64,000 nt of DNA from Polaromonas sp047303325 (lineage in GTDB: Bacteria > Pseudomonadota > Gammaproteobacteria > Burkholderiales > Burkholderiaceae_C): contig NZ_JBKBEX010000023.1 in NCBI RefSeq assembly GCF_047303325.1, forward strand, positions 1 through 64,000, in the 5' to 3' direction. A program made the position numbers and the translations under genes. Positions 43,259 to 52,400 of this stretch are shown here, one piece after another. Position 1 is the stretch's first letter. The number at the start of each line of letters is the position of its first letter. The notes under the pieces were generated by a model that saw only the letters and a program-made list of their open reading frames with translations, was not told the origin of the DNA and searched no databases.

Positions 43259-43528
43259 AGAACCTGTTTACGATCTAAGCGGGCCCGCGCAAGCCCCTTC
43301 TCGGGATGAGATGCAAGGCGCGGTGCGCCAGCCCATAGCACCGCTATGGGCCAGCATCGCAACGCCGCAGACCGCCCGAGAAGGCACTTGCCCTCCGGGT
43401 TGGGGTGAAATCGGGCGATTGAGCCACCCGGTCCCTTGCATGGGCATCAGCCCGTGCGGCGTGCCCGGTCGGCCCACTCATCCCGATTGCACCCCAACGC
43501 GGGCCCGCTTAGATCGTAACCAGGTTCT
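43259..43528. mobile_element. MITE-like element with 31-bp terminal inverted repeats
   Basis: The left end (43259-43289, starting AGAACCTGTTTACGATCTAA) is the inverse of the right end (43498-43528) at 30 of 31 positions. The 270-bp element contains no supported gene. Inside it, CCCATAGC-ACC-GCTATGGG is a perfect 8-bp hairpin. No clear target duplication is seen. The size, ends and lack of coding capacity fit a non-autonomous transposable element or REPIN-like repeat. Confidence 0.7.
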
Positions 43529-43962
43529 AGGTGAGGCAATGCTAGGGGGAATGGCGCTGGTGCACAAGCTGAGGCAGCAAAGGAATAAAGGAAAGCGGCA
43601 CGCAGGCGCTCGGAAATGCCCTATTCCAAATCTTGTTCCCTCTCCCCCTGGGAGAGGGTTAGGGTGAGGGCCAGCGGCCCGGGACACACAGGGCGAACAA
43701 GGCGCAGCCAGCCCTCTTTGTGAAACAGGCCCGGCTTTAGCGAGCCGGTATCGATAAATCCAACAAAAAAAGGCCGCGTGCGGACAATCCGCGCGAATTT
43801 CCCTCGCGGCCTCGCATACCGTTCAGCGTCGCCAACCAAAGCTCGGCTCGCCACACGGCGAACAGCGATTGGCTCAGCCAAAACCCTCTCCCACCAACGT
43901 GATCGCCATGGGCTTTGTCCCGCGGCCCAAGCGGCGGGAGTTTTTCGGGAAGCAGGGAAGTC
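43529..43962. other. gene-free stretch between the MITE-like element and the small-protein cluster
   Basis: No gene is supported across these 434 bases. It contains the palindromic repeat at 43638. AGGCCGCG and CGCGGCCT near 43770-43815 form an imperfect hairpin behind a run of seven A, which could act as a leftward terminator although no leftward gene is present. The promoter of the cluster beginning at 43963 must lie toward the right end. Confidence 0.4.
43638..43670. repeat. short palindromic intergenic repeat
   Basis: CCCTCTCC-CCCTG-GGAGAGGG is a palindrome followed by TTAGGGTGAGGG. This is the REP-like sequence widespread between genes in many GC-rich proteobacteria. Only one copy was noticed in this window. 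Confidence 0.6.
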
Positions 43963-44589
43963 ATGAGAAAACACACAAGCGGCGGTAAATACGCCACCAG
44001 CTCACGCCGGGCATGGCTCGCGCGAGCGGGCTGCCTCGGCATGGGCCTGGCCCTGCCTGGCGCCAGCCGCCCCGCCGGGCCAGGCCCCAAGAAACCCGCC
44101 ACGAAAGCGGCACCCAAAACCCACTACCTGGTCTCAGCCATCCTGCGCGAAGGCGTGCAGGACTTCACCTTCAGGCTGGTCCACTCGGTGCAATCGGGAT
44201 CCAGCGTCGACGAAGCCATCGGCCTCTTCACACGCTTGGTACTCGAAAAATACCCGGGCTATGCGATTGCGCAAACCACGGTAACCGACATCGTCCTGCC
44301 GCCGGGCGCATGCACCGCAGGCAAGCCGGGCAGTCCCAGAAAGCCCGGTCTCACCCTCTACATCGTCTCCGCCGCTATGAGCAGCAGCGCCAAGGACCTC
44401 GACACCCTGCTCGTCAACGGCTGGCTGCCCGGCAAAACCGCCGACGAGGCCCTGGCCCGTGTCATCCGCGACGTGAAGGCAAGCTACCCGATGTTCAAGC
44501 CCGCCAGCACGCTGGCCACCGAGCTGGATTTAACGCTGGCAGGATGTTCGGCGCCAAGTCCCGTGCGCAGCTTTGGGGAGCGGGCTTGA
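43963..44589 (+). CDS. exported hypothetical protein, 208 residues
   Basis: The ATG at 43963 is preferred to one at 43915 because it gives a proper signal: SRRAWLARAGCLGMGLALPG, a twin-arginine-like leader. The mature protein starts with a Pro/Lys/Ala linker and has a globular alpha/beta-looking region (HYLVSAILREGVQDFTFRLV, SSVDEAIGLFTRLVLEKYPG). Neighbouring segments repeat the motif pattern VDEAIGLFTRLV and ADEALARVIRDV, perhaps an internal duplication. No family is recognised. It starts a tight run of five small envelope genes before the RTX gene. Confidence 0.7.
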   Translation: MRKHTSGGKYATSSRRAWLARAGCLGMGLALPGASRPAGPGPKKPATKAAPKTHYLVSAILREGVQDFTFRLVHSVQSGSSVDEAIGLFTRLVLEKYPGYAIAQTTVTDIVLPPGACTAGKPGSPRKPGLTLYIVSAAMSSSAKDLDTLLVNGWLPGKTADEALARVIRDVKASYPMFKPASTLATELDLTLAGCSAPSPVRSFGERA

Positions 44590-44975
44590 TGAGCAGGATC
44601 CGTACACCCCAGGCGAGCCGCACCGTGCTCGCCGCCGCGCAGGTTTGCATCACGGTGATCCTCGCCGCGTGCGGTGCCACCGTTCAGCTGCACGCCCCCT
44701 CCAATGATCAAGCCAGTCAGCCCGCTCCTCAAATCACCGCAAGCGAACCCGCCATACCGCCGGGGCATCGCCTGGACAAATTCAAGCTTTGCTACGAACT
44801 GCGCCGTCCGCTGGCATCGCCGGCCGAGAAGCCCGTCAAGCGCTTCTCCATCGACGTCAGCATCCTCGTCCCGCAGGACGACTGCCTGGCGCTGGATGCC
44901 AATGGCTGGCTGCGGGTGGTGCCTGGGCAGTGCAGCAGCGTGCCCGCAAAAAGTGCTTGCGAGGAAAAACCATGA
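44589..44975 (+). CDS. predicted lipoprotein, 128 residues
   Basis: The ATG at 44589 overlaps the preceding TGA (TGATG); the long upstream frame is a shadow. Residues 1-28 form a lipoprotein signal with lipobox LAAC. The mature part has a Pro/Ser/Gln-rich linker and then a small domain with three or four cysteines (FKLCYELRR, QDDCLALDANGW, GQCSSV) that could form disulfides. Function unknown. It is translationally coupled on both sides. Confidence 0.68.
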   Translation: MSRIRTPQASRTVLAAAQVCITVILAACGATVQLHAPSNDQASQPAPQITASEPAIPPGHRLDKFKLCYELRRPLASPAEKPVKRFSIDVSILVPQDDCLALDANGWLRVVPGQCSSVPAKSACEEKP

Positions 44976-45520
44976 ACGGACATTCCGCAGCAGCGAGCCT
45001 GGGTCGCACTTTTCTCCTGCTGCTGGCCGCCGCTTGCATCGCATGCCTTCAAGCTTGCGCAACAAAACCGCAGGCCCAGTACAAGGTTTACTTCTGCAAC
45101 ATGGAAGACACCATGGTGTCAGATATCCGCATCAACTACGGCAGGGCCCTGTGGACGATCCCACCGTTTCCCGCCCATGCCAAGGGTGGCGATGAAAGAT
45201 GCCTGGGCGGCTACGCAATCACGACGATGGAGGTACTGCCCGAAGGCATGGCACTGAAATGGGTGCTGGGTGGCCGACGGTATGAAGTGAGCGTACCCAT
45301 CAAGTCCAGGCTCAACGGGCTCTACCCCACCGGCGGCATCCAGGTGGTTTTCCAGAACAAGCGCGTGGAGGTGTTTGAGTATGTCTACCCGACCAACAAC
45401 CACCTGATGCGGCTGCGGATTTATCCGCCTGTTGCGCCCAAGCCGGCACCTGGACCCAAGAAGCCGATTCAAGTGACGCGCGCTGGCGTGAACGAAGGCC
45501 CGAACTACATCCGTCCTTAG
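44972..45520 (+). CDS. predicted lipoprotein, 182 residues
   Basis: The ATG at 44972 overlaps the upstream TGA (ATGA). The signal ends in lipobox LQAC. The mature domain is beta-rich (QYKVYFCNMEDTMVSDIRIN, YAITTMEVLPEGMALKWVL, GGIQVVFQNKRVEVFEYVY) and ends with a Pro/Lys tail. No family is recognised. It closes the first half of the small-protein run; the following 103 bases are A/T-rich and probably contain a new promoter. Confidence 0.7.
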   Translation: MNGHSAAASLGRTFLLLLAAACIACLQACATKPQAQYKVYFCNMEDTMVSDIRINYGRALWTIPPFPAHAKGGDERCLGGYAITTMEVLPEGMALKWVLGGRRYEVSVPIKSRLNGLYPTGGIQVVFQNKRVEVFEYVYPTNNHLMRLRIYPPVAPKPAPGPKKPIQVTRAGVNEGPNYIRP

Positions 45521-45623
45521 CGTCCCGCCATGATTTTCAAAAATTATTACTTATATCTTGTGGGCCTTGCGCCTGGATACACCAGAAAGTTTACTCACGC
45601 TTATTTGGAAAGGTAAGACGGCA

Positions 45624-46073
45624 ATGTCAAAGCTAGCTTTTGAGGCCAGAAAAATAAGGCCATTTTTACTGCCATTTTTTGTGGCATTTCTAACGACGGT
45701 GTGTTTGCTTGAGGCGTTCTGTCAGCTATCAGCGGAACGCCGATTTAGCGGTGACTGGGATGTCAGGTTTCGCAAAGAGGCGGCTGCAGTTGAGATGTAC
45801 GGGGAGGACATCTGGCTGCATGGCCACCGCACCCTAAAAACACCCTTTGACCCGACGTCCTGCGAAATAACGTCGCATAACAAATGGCATGTTTACTGGG
45901 CCGATGTTCAGTGTACGGCTGAAGACCAGCTGGGTCAGCAATGGCAATACACCGCCCGATACAGCAATACCACAACGCCCATGTTTGGCATCCCATTTTT
46001 AGTGGACATTGGGCCTCTTCGAGAAATGAAAGTAATCCCGGCGAAACCTTCAATCAAGGAGACGGGCAAATGA
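45624..46073 (+). CDS. membrane-anchored hypothetical protein, 149 residues
   Basis: The ATG at 45624 has AAGG upstream and is preferred over one at 45558. Residues about 13-33 are a single hydrophobic segment (FLLPFFVAFLTTVCLLEAF). The rest is a compact extracytoplasmic domain with a Cys pair (DPTSCEITSHNKWHVYWADVQ). The DNA is visibly A/T-richer than the preceding genes, and codon use differs, which suggests separate acquisition. Its last bases overlap the next start (ATGA). Confidence 0.68.
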   Translation: MSKLAFEARKIRPFLLPFFVAFLTTVCLLEAFCQLSAERRFSGDWDVRFRKEAAAVEMYGEDIWLHGHRTLKTPFDPTSCEITSHNKWHVYWADVQCTAEDQLGQQWQYTARYSNTTTPMFGIPFLVDIGPLREMKVIPAKPSIKETGK

Positions 46074-46453
46074 GATGGATTGCAATATTTTTAGGCGTGA
46101 TTGCTGGTGGATTTTTCATGGCACAGGATTGGACGCCCTTGATTCGCTATACCCCGAATGTCGACGCGAGCTATCGCGACATCAGAGACGCAAAAAAGCG
46201 CGCGTTTCTTCGAACATTATTTGAGACTTTTGAATCTGAAAATCCACATGCTGAACAGCTAGATGTCATCGGCAGTAACCGTCCAAGTGGAGAGGAAATC
46301 AAGGCGCACCAGTCGCAATTTGATCAATCACTTAAGCGTCTTCGAGTTGGTCCTTGTCCTGAAAAAACAATCGTTGTCCCAACACGTTGGCAAAACATGG
46401 AAGCCATCGATCGCGTATTTCACGTTTTCGATATCGAACATTGCAAGTTTTAA
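46070..46453 (+). CDS. membrane-anchored hypothetical protein, 127 residues
   Basis: The ATG at 46070 overlaps the stop of the preceding gene. Residues 1-20 are a hydrophobic anchor or signal (RWIAIFLGVIAGGFFMAQ). The remainder is charged and helical with two cysteines near the end (VGPCPEK, EHCKF). It is unlike known families. It shares the A/T-rich composition of its upstream neighbour, and the RTX gene starts 17 bases after its stop, so all three are likely cotranscribed. Confidence 0.68.
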   Translation: MRWIAIFLGVIAGGFFMAQDWTPLIRYTPNVDASYRDIRDAKKRAFLRTLFETFESENPHAEQLDVIGSNRPSGEEIKAHQSQFDQSLKRLRVGPCPEKTIVVPTRWQNMEAIDRVFHVFDIEHCKF

Positions 46454-46470
46454 TTTATTGATAAAAAACC

Positions 46471-49400
46471 ATGACTACTTGGACTAATTACCAATCTCAA
46501 ATTCGCGTCGAAAGCGGTGTCACGTATTACATGGGGTCGACGTACCCTAACAAAGATTTTTTTGATGCTCACTGGTCCTATGGTCTAGGCTCCACCTTAG
46601 TAATTCCTTCGTCATTGGTTTGGGATCAGGTCGCATTGAAGGTACCGGCCATCAGCAACCTTACCGGCGTTAAAAATATACTAACAACAGAGTCGAATAG
46701 ATATCCAGTTGGCTCTGTTTATGAAGCAACGGGGCCGTATGTCGTGGACTACTACAAAGCTTATGGATATCAAGTTACAGAGGGTATACCGTACAGTCTC
46801 GGAAACTCAACTCTGACTGCAACCATGATCTTCACCAAAGTGAGTGATCATGTAGTGCAAGGAACCGTCACCTACCAGCTCAAAGGAGATGAATTTGACT
46901 GGAACAGGAACGGTGACGAACAGAACAGGTTTAGTTTTATCGGGAATTTAAAGGAAGCCGGAGGCTGGCTTGCAGGCCCTGGTACCAAATATCAAATTGC
47001 CTTTAGCGGAAACACCGCGCTTCAGATCAATGGAACCGTTGCGGATGTCGGTCCCGCATCGGGCATCAATGACGGAAAATATTACCCTGTTGAAAGCAGC
47101 ACACGCACTGTCATTGGCAACTATCAGCCACCCTCCAGTGCGCAACCCGGATCTGACTCTGAAAATGCTTCCATAAATATCGTCACCCCCACCGACGCCC
47201 CCACTCGCAACAGCAACAGCAACAACTACATCACCGATACCAGTGCAAACGATCATCTGGTGGTCATCAGGGACGGTGGCCGGATCTGGGATGCCTACAT
47301 GGTGCAAAAGACTGAGCCCAATGGCTTTGTCAACTGGACTGACTTTCAGGCGGCTGTCGCAGCCAGCAACCCCAATATCCCAAACCTGAATCAGGTCGCG
47401 GCGGGCACTACGCTTTACATGCCAGAGAGGTTCACCGATGGCTCCATCACCTACCACTATGCCGGCGGCATCAGCATCAACAACAACGCCACCACGGGTG
47501 AATACCACATGGTTGTGCCCAATACCGATGGCACTGGAGGCCAGACCATCTACAGCCGCACCTACGACGGCAACGGCCTGGGTGGCGAAGGCTACATCGT
47601 CAAGCAAAGCACTACCAACCAAGCCGGCATCACCATCTTCGACTACACCGGGCGCCAAGACAGTCCGACCGCCGAAGTCAAGCCCGTTTCGATAACGGAG
47701 CAACTGAACGGCGTAGAGACCAGCAGCTTCTATGGCAGCGACGGAACCCTGACCGGACGCAGCAAGACGCTAAGTGACGCAGACGGTACGCCCACCAGCG
47801 ACAGCCTGGCCAACACCCTACAAGGCCTGCGCAACGCCGCAGGCGATCTGGACGACATGCTGCTGGACGCAGCGGAACTGCGCGCCTTGAGCGGTTCGCA
47901 AGCTGAAGGCGAGGCCTGGGGTGGCGCCCGCCTGCTGACGCTGGGCAACGGCGCACTGGGTGACTACTTCCGCCATCACCAGGACGTCCAGACCGGCACC
48001 GTGATTCCCCTGCTGCTCGACGACCCGCAAACCCAGGGTCTGGGTTTGCTGGGCGGGTTTGACCTTGGCAACGGCGCGAACGTGCTGGACGGCATCAGCA
48101 GCGATGCCTCTGCCAGCTGGAACTACTTAAACAACTCCGCCGGCGGCATCGACTACATCGATTGGGGGTATGACACCAGCGTGGTCGACTATGCCAGCTA
48201 TACCTACGATACCAGCGCCTATAGCTACAGCAGCTATACCTACGACAGTTATGACTACAGCGCCTACAACTACGGCAGCTACGACTACGGCTGGAGCAGC
48301 TGGTGGCCGGTCGCGCTGGATATGGATGGAGACGGTATTGAACTGGTGACCCAGGAGGACAGCCATGCCTGGTACGACGTCAAGGGTGATGGTTACCGGC
48401 GCAACATCGGCTGGGTCGGCAGCGACGACGCGCTCCTGGCCATTGATGAAAATCACGACGGCAAGATCACTGATGCCCGGGAATTGTCTTTTGCGCTGTG
48501 GACGGCGGATACCAGCGACACTGACTTACAAGCCCTCAAGACTGCCTTCGACACCAACCACGACCAGAAACTCGATGCCCGGGATGCGCGCTTTGCCGAC
48601 CTGAGGGTGTGGCAGGACAAGAATGGCGACGGTGTGAGCGACGCAGGCGAGCTCAAGACCCTGGTCGAGGCCGGTATCAAAAGCATAGGCCTCAGTGTGG
48701 CCCAGACCGACTGGAGTAGCGGCGGCAACCGCGTGGCCGGCTTTGCCACGTATGAAAAGACTGACGGCACGCGAGGCTGGGCCGCGGACGTAGGCCTGGG
48801 CTATGACACCCAGGGCTGGAGGGCCAGCGTGGAAAGCAATCTGGTGCGCATGACGGAAAGCGGCGGCCTCGTTTATGGCATTGCACGCAACAATGCGCTT
48901 GCCCTTGACTTGGGCGCACAGGGCCTGGACGCGGCCATAGGAGGCACCGGCAGCGACACACTATCGGCCGGCAGCAAGATGGCCGTACTGCTCGAAGGTG
49001 GCGCGGGTGACGACAAACTCACTGGTGGTGCCGGGGATGACTGGCTAGCGGGCGACATCGGCTCGGACACGCTTTCGGGTGGCGACGGCGATGACACTTT
49101 GGTGATCGATGCACAGGATGCGCAAGCCAACCTCAATGGCGGGGCGGGCTTTGATATGGCGGTGGTGGCGGGTACTGCAGCCGTATCGCTGGACCTGGGA
49201 GCAGCGGGCATAGAAGCAGCAGTAGGCGGCGCCGGCAATGACAACCTGCGCACCAGCGGCACAGGCCGAGTGATTCTGGCCGGCGGCGCGGGCAGCGACA
49301 GCCTGTCTGGCAGTGCGGCCGGTGACTTGCTATACGGCGGCACGGGAGATGACGCGCTCAAAGGCGGGCGGGGCAATGATATATATGTTTTCAACAGAGG

Positions 49401-52400
49401 CGACGGCGCCGATACCATCACCGATGCGGCCACCGGCGTGACCATGGTCACGAATACCACGACGAGTGTGGAGTATTTCCCGACGGTGGTCTTGGAGCCC
49501 TGGGTGCTTACCATCAACTACCCCAATCAGGCTCTGCTTGACCAGACGCTGAGCTCGCTCACCGCCGCAGGTATCCCCTATGGCAGCGCTGCTTATGCCT
49601 ATGTGCTGAACCTCAGCTTCAGGAACGGTTGGCAGTATGCGACCGGAAGTCGAACGACAAGCACTACGACGACCACGCCTGTGGAAGTCGAAGTCGATGC
49701 AGGCCAAGACACCTTGCGCTTTGGTGCGGGCATCGGTCGGGAAGACCTGGCGTTGACGAAAAACGGCGCCGATTGGATTTTCAGCATCGCCAACAACGGC
49801 GTAGCGAGCGGCGACCAGATCACACTGAAAAACCAGACCAATAGCAAGGCGCGCATCGAGTCCGTGGAGTTCTCCGATGGGCAGAAGTACGCCATGGAAG
49901 ACTTGGTGTTTGGTACGGCGGGCGCAGATATTTTGTCGGGCACGGCGGCGGCGAATGTGATCAATGGTGGTGCCGGCGGAGACACAATGCGCGGCGGCGC
50001 GGGCGATGATTTTTACGTGGTCGATAGCGCGAGTGATAGCGTTCTGGAGAACGCCAATGAAGGTACGGATTCGGTACTTTCCAGCATCAGCTACACCCTG
50101 AGCGCCAATGTTGAGAACCTGACCGTGACCGGCGCGGCGGCCCTCAATGGCACCGGTAACACATTGAACAATGTTCTGATTGGCAACGGCGCGGCCAATG
50201 TGCTGGATGGCGGGCAGGGCAATGACACCTTGGACGGTGGCGGGGGTGCGGACACACTGAGTGGCGGTGCTGGGGATGACCGATATCGCTTCAGTCTGGG
50301 TAGTGGGAAGGACTCCATTGTGGAGACCAGCGGCAATGATCGTATTGTGTTTGGTAAAGGGATTAGCGCCGCGCAGATCACCGCCAGCATGACCAATGGC
50401 CAGGTCACCCTGTCCGCAGCACTTGGCGATAGCGTGAGTTTTGCCGCGCCGGCAATCAACAGCTACGCGATCGAGCAGTTTGAGTTTTCCGACGGGAGCG
50501 TGAAAGATGCGGCCTGGCTCAATGGTTTACTGAACGTAGCCCCTACCGGCGCCAACAAAACGCTGACCTTTAACGAAGATGGCAGCTATGCCATCACCGC
50601 TACCGACCTGGGCTTTAGCGATGCCAATCCCGGCGACAGCCTGAGCGCTGTACGCATCGACAGCCTGCCAGGAGCCGGTAGCTTGAGACTCGATGGCATT
50701 AATGTCACGACGGCTCAAGTCGTCAGTGCTGCCGACCTGGCGGCTGGTAGGCTGGTGTTCAGTCCGGCCGCCAATGCCAACGGCAACAACTACGCCAGCC
50801 TGACGTTCTCTGTCAAAGACCAGTTTGGTGCTTTCGATATTTCACCCAATACCTTGAGCTTTAACGTCACCCCGGTAAATGACGCCCCCACGGGAACAGC
50901 CACGATCAGCGGAACGCCCACCCAGAACCAGACCCTGACAGCAACCCATACGCTGGCCGATGTGGACGGCCTGGGCGTGGTCAGTTATCAATGGATGGCG
51001 GGCGGGGTCGCTATTGCAGGTGCGGTCAGTTCCCGCTGGACGCTGACCCAGGCCCAGGTGGGCAAGGCCATCAGCGTCAAGGCCAGTTACATCGACTTGC
51101 AGGGAACGGCGGAAAGCGTGATGAGCGCAAGCACCGCGGCTGTCGCCAATGTCAACGATGCACCCACCGGGACCGTCAGCTTGCTGCGGGGTGGCACCCC
51201 GCTGGGTGATACCACCACCGTCCAGCAAGGCGATATCTTGAGCACCGTCAGCACCCTGGCCGACGCCGACGGCTTGGGCGCCTTGAGCTACCAGTGGCAA
51301 AGCTCGACGGATGGCCTTAACTGGAACACGATCAGCGGCGCTACCTCCAGCAGTTTCAGTCCGGCCTCCAGCCTGGCCGGCCAGCGAGTGAGGGTGGCCG
51401 TGCGCTACACCGACGGCTTTGGCTTTGTGGAGAACCTGAACTCCGCAGCCACTGCAGCGGTCAACCGCATGCTCGGCACGGCCGGCGCCGACACGCTGGC
51501 TGGCACCGCAGGCGTGGACCGCCTCGAGGGCCTGGCCGGCAACGACGGGTATAGCGTCAACAACGCGGGCGATGCAGTGGTGGAGAATCCGAACGAAGGC
51601 ATCGACAGCGTCACAAGCTCGGTGGCCTACATCTTGACGGCCAATGTCGAGAACCTGGCGCTGGTGGGCACAGCGATCAATGGGGCCGGCAACGCGCTGG
51701 ACAACACCTTGACCGGCAACGGCAGCAATAACGTGCTGGTGGGCGGCTTTGGCAACGACACCCTGATGGGCGGCGCCGGCGACGACCTGCTCGACGGTGC
51801 CACGAGCGATGTGGTCAAGGTGGTTCAAACCGCCTCCTCGGCGACCACTTACCTGACCCGCTATTTCAACCAGGGCTTCGGAAGTGGCCAGGCCATCAGC
51901 GAAGTGGTTTCTACGGTCGACTCCATCATCCGCGCCGGGCGTCTTGGCGAAAACCTTCAGGTGCAGGGCACTACCGCAGTGGATAAAGTGTATGTGGGCG
52001 CGGGAACGACGGTGGATGCCACCTCGCTGGGTGGTGGTTCCGACGAAATCTACCTGACGGGGCGCCTGCAGGACTACGGTCTGAGCACTGCGGGTAGCAC
52101 CCTGGTGCTGACCCGCACTGCAGGGTTGGCCGCAAGGCAATCCGAATTGATCAAGGTAGCGGCCGGCACCGGCACTCTCAACGACAAGCTTGTCTTCCTC
52201 GACGGCGCCATCAATACGCTGGACTTGAAGACAGCCATCGCCAGCGGCGCAGCGCCGGTGCTGGACGCCACCCGGCGCAGCAACCCGGCCGATACCGGCT
52301 TTGTCGTTGCAAGCCAGGGTGCCGATACGATGATGGGCGGCACAGGCAATGACAGCTATACGGCGGATGACGCGGGCGACGTGATCGTCGAGAACGCAGC

